Positions 9,118 to 20,100 of a DNA stretch of 64,000 nucleotides are shown piece after piece; the stretch's first letter is position 1; each line of letters opens with the position of its first letter. The stretch is from the NCBI GenBank assembly GCA_937934275.1, contig CALHAM010000021.1, forward strand, positions 1-64,000, written 5' to 3'. The notes under the pieces were generated by a model, which did no database searches, was not told the origin of the DNA, and worked only from the letters and a program-made list of their open reading frames with translations. The stretch is from an uncultured Saprospiraceae bacterium. Lineage in GTDB: Bacteria > Bacteroidota > Bacteroidia > Chitinophagales > Saprospiraceae. The position numbers and the translations under genes are program-made.

Positions 9118-12100
9118 ATGAAGCATTACATGTATCTCTGTGTGCGGGCTATGCTCTTTTGGCTTATGCCTGCGGTGCTAGCAGCGCAGTCTGTTAGTTT
9201 CAGTATCAAAGGCACGGTTACCGACGAGCGAGGCGAGCCACTTGTGGGTGCTGTGGTGAGCCTAGCGGAACGCCGGATAGGGACCTCCACCGATCTGCGC
9301 GGCTTTTATTCCTTGGAAGGCACGGCACCCGAAGGTAATTACACGCTGACGGTTGCCTATGTGGGATATACCACCCACCGCATGCCGATAGAGATTCGCC
9401 AAGGGTCTCCGATTGCGCAGGACGTAGTCCTGAGCAGTGACATCCTTAAACTCGATGAGGTGATTGTTACGGGAAACTCGCCCACAGCTACGCGCAAGCA
9501 ATTGGGCAACGCCATTGGGGTAGTGGACGGCAACAGCTTAGAGAAAGCCGGCTCCAACAACACGCTGGGGGCGTTGGCGGGCAAGGTGGCCGGAGCTCAA
9601 ATTAGCCAAAATTCTGGTGACCCCGGAGGTGGTTTTACCATTCGCCTACGCGGGGTCAGTTCTGTCAAGGGTAGTTCCGACCCGCTGTATATCGTGGACG
9701 GTGTTATCGTGGATAACTCCTCGCAAAACGTCATCAACCGCAGCGCCGACGCTATGACAGTGGGCTTAGCTGCCGGGCAAAACCGCCTAATCGACATCAA
9801 CCCCAACGATATCGAGCGCATCGAAGTACTCAATGGTGCTTCGGCTGCTGCCCTGTACGGTTCGCGAGCCTCAAACGGCGTCGTCCAGATCTTTACGAAG
9901 CGCGGGCGTTCGGGCAAACCGGTGATTGAGTTCAGCACCTCCGCCAGCCTCAGCCAGCTTCGCAAGCGGGTCTTCGTCACCAAGTATCCGAAGCGCTTTG
10001 GCGTCAAGGGCAACGACCGCTTAGAGACCAATCGAGACCGCCTAACCATCTTGCTGACGCTGGGCTTCACAGAGCAACAGCTCATCAACCAAAACATCAA
10101 TTACGTTAAAGTCGGTTCCGCTAACCGCATCCTCATCACCGACCAATACGACGTAACGCGTTACGACTACCAAGACCACATCTTCCGAAATGCTTTCGGC
10201 ACCGACAATCACCTCTCTGTCCGCGGCGGTACCGACCGCAGCAACTATTTTGTCTCTTTTGGTTACTCGAACAACGACGGCATCATCCCCAACACCAACT
10301 TCAACCGTTACTCGGCGCGCCTACGCCTCAACCAAGAGCTGACTTCTTGGGCAACACTCAGTACCGGCCTCAGCTACGCGCGCAGCGGCAGTCGCGACAT
10401 GCCCAACGGCAACAACTTTTTTAACCCCATCAGCTGCATGTTTATCATTGATAACGTGTGGGACATCACCGAGCGCAACGCCGACGGCACCCTCAAACAA
10501 GTGGAGTTGGTGCGCGTCAACCCACTGTCGGTTATCGAAACCTTCGACATCACACAGCGCACCAATCGCATCATTAGCGACGTCAACCTAAAACTGTTTC
10601 CTTTCAGAGGCTTCCGAGTAGACTACACGATAGGCTTGGATAACTATAGCCTTCAGGGCAATGAGCTCTATCCGCGACTGCCTTATGCTGGCGTAGCGGC
10701 CACCTTCTTCCCCGACGGCTACGTGGCGTTCGCCAACAGCAATGTCTTCCAACTCAACAGCGACTTGTTGCTCTCTTACGAAGCGCAAATAGGGGAACAC
10801 ATTAGCTCCACCACTACGGCAGGGCATCAGTATCAATACGGCAAAAATCAATTTACCGGGGTAGAAGGCCGGGACTTAGCTCCACTCATTAAGAACATTG
10901 CCGGGGCATCCAACCTCTTTAGCCTGCCCGCGCAATCCATTGGTGAATTTGCCCTCAATGGCTACTTTTTACAGCAAACCTTTGGGCTGAAAGACCAGCT
11001 GTTCCTAACGCTGGCTGGCCGTATTGATGGCTCTTCCTACTTTTCAAAAGACAACCAAAACAACTTTTATCCTAAGGCCAGTCTTAGCTGGATAGCTTCG
11101 GAGCTGTTGCGCAATAGCGGCCTCGCTAACACCATTAGCGCGCTCAAATTGCGCAGCTCGTACGGTAAGGCAGGTAACTTAACGGGCATTGGCTTCTACG
11201 ATCGGTTCAACAACTTCCCGGGCAGCAATTTGACGGGCTTTCCGGCTTTGCTGCCGCCTTCGCTGTTGAACAACCCAAACGTAGCGCCAGAAGTAATGAC
11301 CGAAGTGGAAGGTGGCTTCGATTTAGCCGTTTGGAAAAATCGCATCGGCTTGAGCCTAACGCTTTACCAACAGCAGATCGATAACTTGGCCATCAATCGG
11401 CCGCTTCCGCCCTCCGTAGGCGGTAGCAGCGTGGTGACGAATGTGGGCAGCATGACCAACCGCGGCATCGAGTTACTGCTCAATGCGCAGCCGGTGCGCA
11501 CGAATAACCTTACTTGGAACTTAGGTTTCAACTTTTCGCGCAATGTCAATGAAGTTTCTGGCGTAACGGGCATACTGAGCCTGCGCGGCTCCGACGGCAC
11601 ACAGTCTGTGCTCAATGGGCAGCCCTTTGGCGTCTTCTTTGGCCGCTACTATGCGCGCAACGACGATGGTTCGCTCTTGCTGACCTCGCAAGGACTGGCC
11701 CAACCCGAGCGCGGGCTAGTTATACCAGAAGCCCAGTTCAACGAAGCCAGCCTCCCGTCGGGAGCACTTAAAAATCGCATTTACCGCTACGGCGGTAACG
11801 TATTCGTGCCCATGCGCGACGCCAACGGTCAGCCGCTGACTGTCGGCACCCAAGAATTGCGCAAAGTGTTGGGCAATCCCTTCCCCGACTGGGTGGGTGC
11901 GCTCATCACGTCATTGGGCTATAAGAAGCTAACTTTCAATCTGCAACTGGATATTTCGCAGGGCAACGATGTCTACAACTGGAACCGCATCACCAGCAAC
12001 AATGTAGGCTTTGGACCCTTGGCCGAAAAGGAGCTGAGAGGCGAAGTGCCGCGCGGTTATGTGGCCTCCATCGCTGGCGGTGTTACGGGCCAACGCATCC

Positions 12101-12357
12101 AAGAAGAACACGTCGAGGACGGTTCCTACGTGAAACTGCGCGAAATCGGCCTCACCTACGGCTTGGGTCGCATCGCCAGAGGCGTAGATAATCTATCCAT
12201 TGGCGTATGGGGCCGCAACCTTTATTCTTGGGACAATTACCAGGGTTTTGATCCGGAAACCAATTCGGCTGGCCAAAACGACCGCGTGCGTGGAGATGAC
12301 TTTGGCAATGTGCCGATCCCACGCATGTTTGGCATTCGAATCTCTGGTAGGTTTTAA
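9118..12357 (+). CDS. SusC/RagA family TonB-dependent outer-membrane transporter
   Basis: Outer-membrane barrel that imports glycans or peptides using TonB energy, with the SusD partner as lid. The 1079 residues contain a signal peptide (to about AAQ, residue 23), a carboxypeptidase-regulatory-like domain (IKGTVTDERGEPLVGAVV, about 30-115), a TonB-box-like LDEVIVTG, and a plug domain with RLRGVSS, DPLYIVDGV, NDIERIEVLNGASAAALYGSRASNGVVQI. A long beta barrel ends in an aromatic residue (RISGRF). A TACATTTC box lies just upstream, but cotranscription with the acetyltransferase gene is likelier. The susD gene follows within 22 nt. No glycosidase or peptidase is linked, so the substrate is open. 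Confidence 0.95.
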   Translation: MKHYMYLCVRAMLFWLMPAVLAAQSVSFSIKGTVTDERGEPLVGAVVSLAERRIGTSTDLRGFYSLEGTAPEGNYTLTVAYVGYTTHRMPIEIRQGSPIAQDVVLSSDILKLDEVIVTGNSPTATRKQLGNAIGVVDGNSLEKAGSNNTLGALAGKVAGAQISQNSGDPGGGFTIRLRGVSSVKGSSDPLYIVDGVIVDNSSQNVINRSADAMTVGLAAGQNRLIDINPNDIERIEVLNGASAAALYGSRASNGVVQIFTKRGRSGKPVIEFSTSASLSQLRKRVFVTKYPKRFGVKGNDRLETNRDRLTILLTLGFTEQQLINQNINYVKVGSANRILITDQYDVTRYDYQDHIFRNAFGTDNHLSVRGGTDRSNYFVSFGYSNNDGIIPNTNFNRYSARLRLNQELTSWATLSTGLSYARSGSRDMPNGNNFFNPISCMFIIDNVWDITERNADGTLKQVELVRVNPLSVIETFDITQRTNRIISDVNLKLFPFRGFRVDYTIGLDNYSLQGNELYPRLPYAGVAATFFPDGYVAFANSNVFQLNSDLLLSYEAQIGEHISSTTTAGHQYQYGKNQFTGVEGRDLAPLIKNIAGASNLFSLPAQSIGEFALNGYFLQQTFGLKDQLFLTLAGRIDGSSYFSKDNQNNFYPKASLSWIASELLRNSGLANTISALKLRSSYGKAGNLTGIGFYDRFNNFPGSNLTGFPALLPPSLLNNPNVAPEVMTEVEGGFDLAVWKNRIGLSLTLYQQQIDNLAINRPLPPSVGGSSVVTNVGSMTNRGIELLLNAQPVRTNNLTWNLGFNFSRNVNEVSGVTGILSLRGSDGTQSVLNGQPFGVFFGRYYARNDDGSLLLTSQGLAQPERGLVIPEAQFNEASLPSGALKNRIYRYGGNVFVPMRDANGQPLTVGTQELRKVLGNPFPDWVGALITSLGYKKLTFNLQLDISQGNDVYNWNRITSNNVGFGPLAEKELRGEVPRGYVASIAGGVTGQRIQEEHVEDGSYVKLREIGLTYGLGRIARGVDNLSIGVWGRNLYSWDNYQGFDPETNSAGQNDRVRGDDFGNVPIPRMFGIRISGRF

Positions 12358-12378
12358 CCATTAAAAATGCTCCACATC

Positions 12379-13689
12379 ATGAAAAAATACACCTTTCTGC
12401 TTTTACTTACGGCCCTGATGACGGTGCCGGCATGTCAAAAGGAGTTCCTCAATCCAAATGCCGCCGACGGCAGCCAAGTTGTCAAAACAGCGGAAGGCCT
12501 CACCGCCCTCATTGTGGGTATTAAACGCGACTTCAGCGTAGGTGCTACCAGCGCCCTGTACAACGCCATTTCGAGCAACGGCCTGACGACGAAGGAACTA
12601 TACGTAATCAACACCGGCAATGGTGAGCTCACCGCCCTAGAGTCCGGCGGCGGCACGGTAGGTGGCAACAACGCTTTCATCAATAACATTTGGGCCAACT
12701 GCCACCGCGTGAAGGCCAATGCCCAACTGCTCATCGATAATGCCGTCAATGTGCGCGAAACAGGTACTACGGAAATGATTCAGGCCTACGGCTACGTTTT
12801 CAAAGCGCTGGCTATCGGCACACTGGCCAATTTTTGGGAGCAAATCCCGACGGAGGTAATACCTGTTAGCGAATACTTAGCCGGTCGACGCCCTACCTTC
12901 AAGAACCGCATTGATGCTTTGAAAGAAGCTATCGCTCTGCTGGAAGCGGCTCAGCCTCTCGCGGAAAGCGTCACTCCTTCCGCTTTTTTCAATACTAAGG
13001 TGGGAACAGACATTGACCTTAAAAACCTTGTTTATGCCCTGCAGGCACGCTACAACTTGATGGTAGGCGATTACACCAAGGCCCTAGCGGCTGCAAGCAA
13101 GGTAGATTTGAATAAGCGATCCGTGTTCCGCTACGACGCTGTAAGCCAAAACCCTGTGTATCGCGTCTCACTGGTCAACAACAACACGTACAACGGAGTG
13201 GTCAACTTCGGCCTGACAGGAGCGCTTACTCCAGAGGTGGGCGACGAGCGCATTTCCTTCTATCTGGGCAACAATACCGTTCCAGTGCGCGTGCAAGGCT
13301 TCTTCAAAAGCGACGCCGACCCCATACCGCTCTATCTACCGGGCGAAATCATGCTCATTAGGGCAGAGTGCTACGCGCGTTTAGACCAACTACCCGAGGC
13401 CATCGCGGAGCTGAACAAGGTGCGCACCAAAACGACTGACCCCTTTGGTGTAACCGCTAAATTAGGCCCATACGCGGGTAGCCCTACCGATAAGGATGCT
13501 ATTCTGCTCGACATCTACCAGCAACGCTGCATCGAATTGTACATGAGTGGCCTTAAGCTCGAAGACTCGCGCCGGTTTGGCCGGCCAGGGCCTGGCCAGC
13601 CGGGTGCGGAACGCAGCCGCAACTTCTATCCGTATCCAACTGTCGAACGCGATAACAATCCGAATACTCCGCCCGATCCGCCAGTTTAG
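12379..13689 (+). CDS. SusD/RagB family nutrient-binding lipoprotein
   Basis: Surface lipoprotein that caps the SusC barrel and binds the ligand. The signal peptide with lipobox is clear (MKKYTFLLLLTALMTVPACQ). I therefore prefer the second ATG over the one at 12367, which would add MLHI. The helical TPR-like core is seen in AYGYVFKALAIGTLANFWEQIP and the Ala-rich repeats. A typical C-terminal pattern follows: LYLPGEIMLIRAECYARLDQLPEAIAELNKVR, then QQRCIELYMSGLKLEDSRRFGR. At 436 aa it is on the short side for SusD, and it ends with a Pro/Asn-rich tail. Confidence 0.92.
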   Translation: MKKYTFLLLLTALMTVPACQKEFLNPNAADGSQVVKTAEGLTALIVGIKRDFSVGATSALYNAISSNGLTTKELYVINTGNGELTALESGGGTVGGNNAFINNIWANCHRVKANAQLLIDNAVNVRETGTTEMIQAYGYVFKALAIGTLANFWEQIPTEVIPVSEYLAGRRPTFKNRIDALKEAIALLEAAQPLAESVTPSAFFNTKVGTDIDLKNLVYALQARYNLMVGDYTKALAAASKVDLNKRSVFRYDAVSQNPVYRVSLVNNNTYNGVVNFGLTGALTPEVGDERISFYLGNNTVPVRVQGFFKSDADPIPLYLPGEIMLIRAECYARLDQLPEAIAELNKVRTKTTDPFGVTAKLGPYAGSPTDKDAILLDIYQQRCIELYMSGLKLEDSRRFGRPGPGQPGAERSRNFYPYPTVERDNNPNTPPDPPV

Positions 13690-13729
13690 TCGCGAAACAT
13701 GAAGCCAACCAAAAGGCTGACCACTTAGG

Positions 13730-13767
13730 AGGCGGGAGGGTTTCACAATGCTGGAACCTTCCCGCCT
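13730..13767. terminator. hairpin between convergent susD and DAHP synthase genes
   Basis: GGCGGGAGGGTT (13731-13742) pairs with AACCTTCCCGCC (13755-13766) with one G-U pair, extended by A-T at the base, around a 12-nt loop. There is no long T-run on either strand. It lies between two gene ends, so it probably acts as a weak or factor-assisted terminator for both directions. Confidence 0.5.
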
Positions 13768-13794
13768 TAGGTCAGTAACCTGCCTATAGCCTGC

Positions 13795-14886
13795 TTAGAC
13801 CTTTACTTTGTTGGCACAAATTGCCGGCGCGTTCATGAGGCGTTCTTGCTGATGAATGCTTTCTTGGTGAATGGCTTCTAAGAGGAGCGCGATAAACTCT
13901 TGGCTGAGTTCGTTTTTCTGGCCGCGCAACAGCAAGGCTTCGCGCAAGGCTCGGAAACGCTCGGGCTGCAAAACAGCCACATTCTTTTCTTTTTTAATCA
14001 GCGCGATGTCGCGCACCAATTGCATGCGCCGCGCGATGAGCGTGATAATCTCTTGGTCAATCTCATCAATGGCGCTTCGGCAGTTTTCGATAGAAGCCAG
14101 AAAGTCTGGGTCGTCTGTGGTGATGGCCCGCCTCATGAGGGCAGCTGTCATTTGCTGAAATTGTTCGGGGAGAATTTGCTGGGCAGCATCGCTCCAAGCC
14201 TGGTCAGGAGTAGGGTGCACTTCGACCATCAGGCCGTCGTAGTTGAGGTCGTAGGCCATTTGAGCCGTTTGAGCCAATGTGTCGCGGCGTCCGCAAATGT
14301 GGCTAATGTCGCAGAGAATTTCTAAGTTGGGAAAGGTTTGCATCAGGTCAATGGCAATTTGCCATCGCGGAGCGTTGCGGTAGGTGGAGTCGCCGTAGCT
14401 GGAGAAGCCGCGGTGCACAGCAGCCATTCGGCGAATGCCGGCGCTGTGCAGCCGCTCGAAAGCGCCGATCCAGAGCTTTAGGTCGGGATTGACGGGGTTT
14501 TTGACCAACAGGGGTATGTCAACGCCGCGTAAAGCATCGGCGATCTCCTGTACGGAAAAGGGATTGGCGGTCGTGCGCGCTCCAATCCAGAAGACGTCAA
14601 TGCCGTGCTTTAAACACTCTTCTACGTGTTGGGCATTGGCGACTTCAGTAGTTACGGCTAAGCCCACTTCCTGACGGACGCGCTGCAGCCATTTTAGACC
14701 GGGCTTTCCGATGCCTTCGAAGGCTCCTGGGCGAGTACGAGGTTTCCAGATGCCGGCGCGAAACAAGGCAATGCCGCTATCTTGCAGGGCGCGGGCAGTA
14801 GCCAGCACTTGCTCTTCTGTTTCGGCCGAACAGGGACCAGCCACAAGAATAGGGCGCGTGGAGGAAAAGACAGGCTCAAAGGTCAT
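13795..14886 (-). CDS. bifunctional DAHP synthase / chorismate mutase
   Basis: Fusion of two shikimate-pathway enzymes: an N-terminal 3-deoxy-7-phosphoheptulonate synthase of the KDSA-like (type I beta) class and a C-terminal AroQ-type chorismate mutase. The first domain (about 1-255) shows LVAGPCSAE (14-22), AGIWKPRTRPGAFEGIG, VTTEV, IGARTTANPF, LVKNPVNPD and the HRGF and CDISHICGRRD segments. The mutase domain (about 265-350) starts at IENCRSAIDEIDQEIITLIARRM and carries LVRDIALIKK. The order synthase-then-mutase is typical of Bacteroidota. Such fusions are usually feedback-regulated through the mutase domain. The length of 363 aa is normal. It is transcribed towards susD. Confidence 0.95.
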   Translation of the reverse strand: MTFEPVFSSTRPILVAGPCSAETEEQVLATARALQDSGIALFRAGIWKPRTRPGAFEGIGKPGLKWLQRVRQEVGLAVTTEVANAQHVEECLKHGIDVFWIGARTTANPFSVQEIADALRGVDIPLLVKNPVNPDLKLWIGAFERLHSAGIRRMAAVHRGFSSYGDSTYRNAPRWQIAIDLMQTFPNLEILCDISHICGRRDTLAQTAQMAYDLNYDGLMVEVHPTPDQAWSDAAQQILPEQFQQMTAALMRRAITTDDPDFLASIENCRSAIDEIDQEIITLIARRMQLVRDIALIKKEKNVAVLQPERFRALREALLLRGQKNELSQEFIALLLEAIHQESIHQQERLMNAPAICANKVKV

Positions 14887-14959
14887 GGATGCGAGATGAA
14901 ATAAAACGGGATACCCGTAACAGTTTAGCCCTCAGAAGGTTTTCGCTTCTCATCAACAC

Positions 14960-16027
14960 TCATTCACCGGTTGCCTGTGGCTTTTCGCTCTCTTCTGCAG
15001 CTGGTGGCTCGTTTTGTTGTTGTTCTTTCTGCTGGCGCAGGCGCTCGCGGCGCAAGCGCTCTTCCGCTTCGATTTTATCGTAGGCACGAATAATTTCTTT
15101 GACTAAGCGATGGCGCACCACATCTTCGGCGGTGAGATTTAATACCGCAATGCCGCTCACGCCTTCTAAGATCTCCATAGCTTGGCGCAGGCCCGACTTT
15201 TGGTGCCCGGGCAGGTCTACCTGGCTCAGATCGCCGGTGATGATGCACTTGGCGTTAGGCCCTAAGCGCGTGAGGAACATCTTGAGTTGCAAGGGTGTGG
15301 CGTTTTGCGCTTCGTCGAGGATGATGTAAGCGTTGTCGAGCGTGCGCCCGCGCATGAAAGCCAACGGCGCAATTTCGATGATGCGGTTGTCCATGAAAAA
15401 CAGGAGTTTATCCATGGGCAACATATCGTCTAAAGCGTCGTAGAGGGGGCGCAAGTAGGGATCTACCTTTTCTTTGAGGTCGCCGGGCAAGAAGCCCAGG
15501 CTCTCGCCCGCTTCGACTGCGGGTCGGGTGAGGACGATCTTTTTGACCAACCGGTTCTTGAGAGCGCGTACGGCAATGGCTACAGCGGTGTAGGTCTTGC
15601 CGGTACCGGCAGGCCCTATAGCAAACACGATATCGTTGTTTTCGCACACTTCTACCAAGCGCTTTTGGTTGCGCGTTTTAGCCTTGATGGGCTTTCCGTC
15701 GCGCCCAAAAAGGATAACATTGCCGGAGTCGTTGCTTTCGGGCAAGCGCACCTCAAAGGGGTTTTCGCCGCCCAGCAAATCTTCAATCGTCTGGATGGGG
15801 AGCTCTCGGTGTTCGCGCAAGTAGCGCACCATAAGCTCAAACTTAGCTTTGGCCAGCTGAGTATGGCGCTTTTCGCCGACGAGTTTGAGGCTACTGCCGC
15901 GCGAAGTGATGGTCAGCTCAGGGAAGGCTTTGCGTAGTAGATTTAATTTAGCGTTATTCTCGCCGTACAGTTCGAGTGGGTCGACGCCTTCGATGGTCAG
16001 GATGATCTCGCTCAAGTTTTTCTTCAT
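14960..16027 (-). CDS. PhoH family ATPase (PhoH-like protein)
   Basis: Cytosolic P-loop ATPase of the PhoH/YbeZ family, linked to RNA metabolism and ribosome maturation. In 355 residues the N-terminal KH-like region comes first, then Walker [13 protein letters not shown] (about 137-148) and Walker [13 protein letters not shown], followed by [23 protein letters not shown], which is highly typical. The last 35 residues are a charged Glu/Gln/Pro tail ([15 protein letters not shown]) not needed for the fold. I start at [14 protein letters not shown]; the track start at 16081 adds 18 unlikely residues. Confidence 0.92.
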   Translation of the reverse strand: MKKNLSEIILTIEGVDPLELYGENNAKLNLLRKAFPELTITSRGSSLKLVGEKRHTQLAKAKFELMVRYLREHRELPIQTIEDLLGGENPFEVRLPESNDSGNVILFGRDGKPIKAKTRNQKRLVEVCENNDIVFAIGPAGTGKTYTAVAIAVRALKNRLVKKIVLTRPAVEAGESLGFLPGDLKEKVDPYLRPLYDALDDMLPMDKLLFFMDNRIIEIAPLAFMRGRTLDNAYIILDEAQNATPLQLKMFLTRLGPNAKCIITGDLSQVDLPGHQKSGLRQAMEILEGVSGIAVLNLTAEDVVRHRLVKEIIRAYDKIEAEERLRRERLRQQKEQQQNEPPAAEESEKPQATGE

Positions 16028-16112
16028 TAAAGTGTTGTAGCAGCGGGAGGGCTTTCGAGTGCCGTTGGCCAACTCATTCAATTAGGTGCAGGACGCCTCC
16101 ATGCTTTGTGCA

Positions 16113-16120
16113 TACCTTTG
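16113..16120 (+). promoter_or_regulatory. -7 promoter element of the SAM hydroxide adenosyltransferase gene
   Basis: TACCTTTG matches the Bacteroidota -7 consensus exactly, 74 nt before the ATG at 16195. It lies inside the N-terminal extension of the track ORF that begins at 16108. This supports the shorter protein, since a transcript starting just downstream of the box cannot include the upstream ATG. Confidence 0.5.
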
Positions 16121-16194
16121 CCGTACTGTTATCGCACCACAAATGTAGTGCAGCATCACGGTTTAACGAACAGGCTTTGCCTGCGAAAAGTTCT

Positions 16195-16971
16195 ATGCTG
16201 GCTCGTCCCATTGTTTCGCTCACGACGGATTTTGGTCTGCGAGATTACTATACGGGTGCCCTGAAGGGTGCGCTTTTGCGCGCATGTCCACAAGCGTGCT
16301 TGGTCGATATTTCGCATGCCGTTCGGCCTTTCGATATTGCCCAAGCAGCTTTTGTGGTTAAGAATGCCTATGTTTTTTTTCCCGAAGGAACTATTCACTT
16401 AGTGGGAGTTCACTGTACTTATGGGCCAGAGCCGCGCTTTGTGGTTGCCCAGGAGGGAGGGCACTTCTTTGCGGCGCCGGATAACGGCGTGCTGTCGCTC
16501 TTGCTCGAGAGAGTGTCGGAGGCCCGCGCGCTTTCGGTGTCGACCAACAGTTTCCTTTCCTTCATCGAGGCCTCTGCTAAGACCTTGGAGCATTTAGGCT
16601 CTGGTCAGCCGTTGGATAGGTTAGGCGTTTCAGCTGGAGCGTTGGTGGAGCGCGTCGGTTTGCGCCCGGTGGTGGCGCGCTCGCGCATACGAGGCGTCGT
16701 AATGAACGTGGATAATTTCGACAATGTGCAAGTAAACATAAGCCGTGAAACCTTCGACCGCATTGGTCAAGGGCGCCCTTTCGCGCTTTTTTTTAGGCGC
16801 CATGACCCGATCACTACGCTATCGAACTGCTACACAGATGTACCCGAGGGTGAGCCGCTGTGCTTGTTCAATTCAGCGGGCTATCTGGAAATCGCAGTTA
16901 ATATGGGGCGGGCTGCCACTCTTTTTGGCCTGAAAGAGGAGGACATTGTCGAGGTGATTTTTCAAGACTAA
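16195..16971 (+). CDS. S-adenosyl-L-methionine hydroxide adenosyltransferase (DUF62 family)
   Basis: Enzyme of the family that includes fluorinase and chlorinase; most bacterial members use water and cleave SAM to adenosine and methionine. The 258-residue protein starts with IVSLTTDFGLRDYYTGALKG, the family's substrate-site motif, followed by LVDISHAVRPFDIAQAAFVVKNAY, the DNGVLSLLLE segment and the C-terminal-domain NVDNFDNVQVNI. The track ORF starts at 16108, but I choose the ATG at 16195 because homology begins there and a promoter element falls between the two. It stands alone on the plus strand, divergent from phoH. Confidence 0.88.
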   Translation: MLARPIVSLTTDFGLRDYYTGALKGALLRACPQACLVDISHAVRPFDIAQAAFVVKNAYVFFPEGTIHLVGVHCTYGPEPRFVVAQEGGHFFAAPDNGVLSLLLERVSEARALSVSTNSFLSFIEASAKTLEHLGSGQPLDRLGVSAGALVERVGLRPVVARSRIRGVVMNVDNFDNVQVNISRETFDRIGQGRPFALFFRRHDPITTLSNCYTDVPEGEPLCLFNSAGYLEIAVNMGRAATLFGLKEEDIVEVIFQD

Positions 16972-17127
16972 AGCGCCTCAGATTTAGCCTGCGTTACTTT
17001 CCCGAAAATTTCTTGTTAAAAAATCTGGGAGGAATTTGGCATTTTTGCCCTGGACTTCCCTTCCCGGCCTGGGGTTTGGGTTGCTGAGTTGAGTAATCAT
17101 TCGTTTCACTAACCAAACTTTCTGAGT

Positions 17128-20100
17128 ATGAACAGGATTTTACTTGGGCTGGTTCTGCTCTTGTGCAGCGCCAGTGTGGCTCTAAGCCAACGCACGGTCA
17201 GCGGTAAAGTGACCGACGAAAACGGCGAGGCGCTGGTGGGCGTTACGGTAACGGCCCCCGGAACTCGAGCCGGCACACAAACCGACGCAAACGGCATGTT
17301 CTCTTTAGAAGTGCCGGCCAATGCGGTAGTTTTAAAATTTTCGTACACCGGCTATGAGACCCAAGAGGTGCCGCTTACCGCTGCGAACGTGTACGATGTA
17401 ACCTTGGCGACGAGTGCTAGCGCCATTACGGAAGTCGTGGTAGTAGGTTACGGCACCCAACAAAAGCGCGCCATTACCGGCAACGTCGCTACCGTGCGCG
17501 GCCAAGACATCGCCGCGCTGCCGGCTCAAAGTTTCGATCAGCTGTTGCAAGGCCGTGCGGTGGGTGTCAACGTTAACCTGCCTAACGGCGTAATGAACAA
17601 CCCACCTGTTATCCGGGTACGCGGGATCAATTCCATCAACCTCAGCTCCTTCCCGCTCGTAGTGATTGATGGTATCCCCACGTTCACCGGCGACCTAAGC
17701 GGTACGGCAGCAGCCAACAACGCCTTGTCCGGCTTGAACCCGAACGACATTGAGAGCATCGACATCTTGAAAGATGCTTCGGCATCGGCCATTTACGGTT
17801 CGCGCGCTTCAGCAGGCGTGATGCTCATCACTACCAAGCGGGGGAAGAAGGGCAAGACTCGCGTACAGTACGACGCATGGGCAGGATGGACGCAGGTAAC
17901 TCGCGAGCCAAAAATGATGAATGCTTTGCAGTACGTTGAGCTGAAGAACGAGGCGGCCGCCAACGCCGGGCTACCAACACCGCGCTTCTTCTTAGACACC
18001 ATTCCGGGCCGCAATACGCACATCGACACCCGTTGGGCCGACTATGTCTACCGCGTGGGCTTCTCACACAACCACGCGCTGAGTTTCTCCGGTGGTAACG
18101 ACCAAACGACTTTCTACTTGGCGCTGGGCTACACCGACCAAGAAGGCATGATTATCGGCAACGACTTCAAACGCCTAAACGGTCGTCTGAACTTGGACCA
18201 CAACGTAAGCAACAGGATTAAGATCGGCGGTACGCTGGGCTACACCAACTCCAACAACTTTGGCCCGCAGTCAGGCTCGCTACCCGGCTCTGCCTTTGCC
18301 ACAGCCGGTGCAGGTCGTCTGGCTTTCGTGGCGGCTCCCATTGTAGACCCGTATCGCTACGACGCTAACGGCAATCGCTTGCCCGGCATCGCGGGCTACA
18401 ACATCGCTTCTAACAACCAGCTGGGCCGCGGCAAAAACTTGGAACAAACGGGCTTCTACAACCCGACCATCATTCTCGACCTGAACAAACACAGCTCTGA
18501 ATCTAACCAAGTTCAGGGCGCCGCTTATGCCCAGTGGGAAATCCTAAAAGGGTTAGCGGTAAAAACCCAGTATGGCATAGACAACATCAATGTAGAAGAC
18601 ATTACCTTCTGGAACCCGTATCACGGCGATGGCTTTGGTCAAAATGGCTATGCTGCCAATTTAAGCCGCCGCCTACGCCGTTGGAACTGGCAAAACCTCT
18701 TGACCTACGACTTAACGCTGGCGGAAAAGCACAACATCGGCTTGCTGGCTGGCCACGAGGAGCAGCACACTGTGGATGAGCGCTGGGGCGCCTCGCGCAC
18801 GCAGATTGCCGACCCGTTCTTCACCAGCTTTCAGGGTAACTTCACGACCATCAACCCGCTGGGCAACTTCCAAGGTGAAAACTACCTGTTGTCGTACTTC
18901 GGCCGCCTCAACTACGAGTTCAACCGCATGATCTATCTGACGGCCAACTGGCGCCAAGACGAATACTCCGCCTTTGCACCGGGCCGCAAGCGCGGTACGT
19001 TCTGGGGGGCGTCGGCGGGCTTTACGGTATCAGAGCTCGCCTTCTGGCAAAACGCATTGGGCAACACCATCAACTTCTTTAAGATTCGGGGCAGCTATGG
19101 CACAGTGGGCAACAACCTCGGCATTGGCGACTTTGCTTCGCAGAGCCTGTACGCATCTGGTCTTTATGGAGCCGTGCCCACGTTTGTGTACAGCCAGGCC
19201 GGCAACCCGCTCCTGTCGTGGGAAAAAAGTAAAAAAACGGATGTAGGAGTCGTGTTCGGTCTGTTTAACGACCGCATCCAGGGCGAGTACACCTACTTTA
19301 CCAATAACATCGACGGCTTAATACAGAGTGCTCCGCAAGCGCCCTCTAAAGGTATTCCGGGCAACGTCATCGCTATCAACATCGGCTCCATGGTTAACCG
19401 GGGCCACGAATTCGGCCTGGGCGGCACCATCGTTCGCAGCGGCCAGTTTTCCTGGTCTTCCAACGCCAACATCACCTTCATGACTAACGAAGTTACCTCG
19501 CTGTACGAAAACAGCGATGTGTTGGCGGCCACCTCTAACTTAGAGACGACGAACATCACGCGAGTAGGTGAATCGGTAGGCAGCATCTACGCCGTCGAAA
19601 CCCGCGGCGTCAACCCAGACAATGGCCGCCGCATCTTCGTCCTCGGCGACGGCACGCTGATCCAGTACAACCACGCTGCTCCTGCCGGCCAGCGCTGGAC
19701 GAAAGTATCGGACGGCACGCCGTCTCGCGCTCCGTCGCTGGCTACTGATGGCAAGGTGTATGGCCCCGCTATTCCGAAATGGTTCGGCGGATGGGACAAC
19801 ACCTTTACTTTTAAAGGGTGGGATTTGAACATCCAAATGAACTATGCCGGTGGTTACTTTGTCTACAACGGTAGCAAGGCCGGTCAACGCGACCAGCGCT
19901 TCTGGAACAACTCTGTGGAAGTGTATGAGAAGCGCTGGACAGAAAACAACAAGAATGGTACGATTCCCCGCGTAGTCTTCGGCGACAACGTCTCCAACGG
20001 CTCGTTCCTGCCCATTTCGGAAAATGTCGAAAAGGCAGACTTTTTACGCATTCGCAACATTACGCTGGGCTATCGCCTGCCGACTAGACTGCTCGACCAA

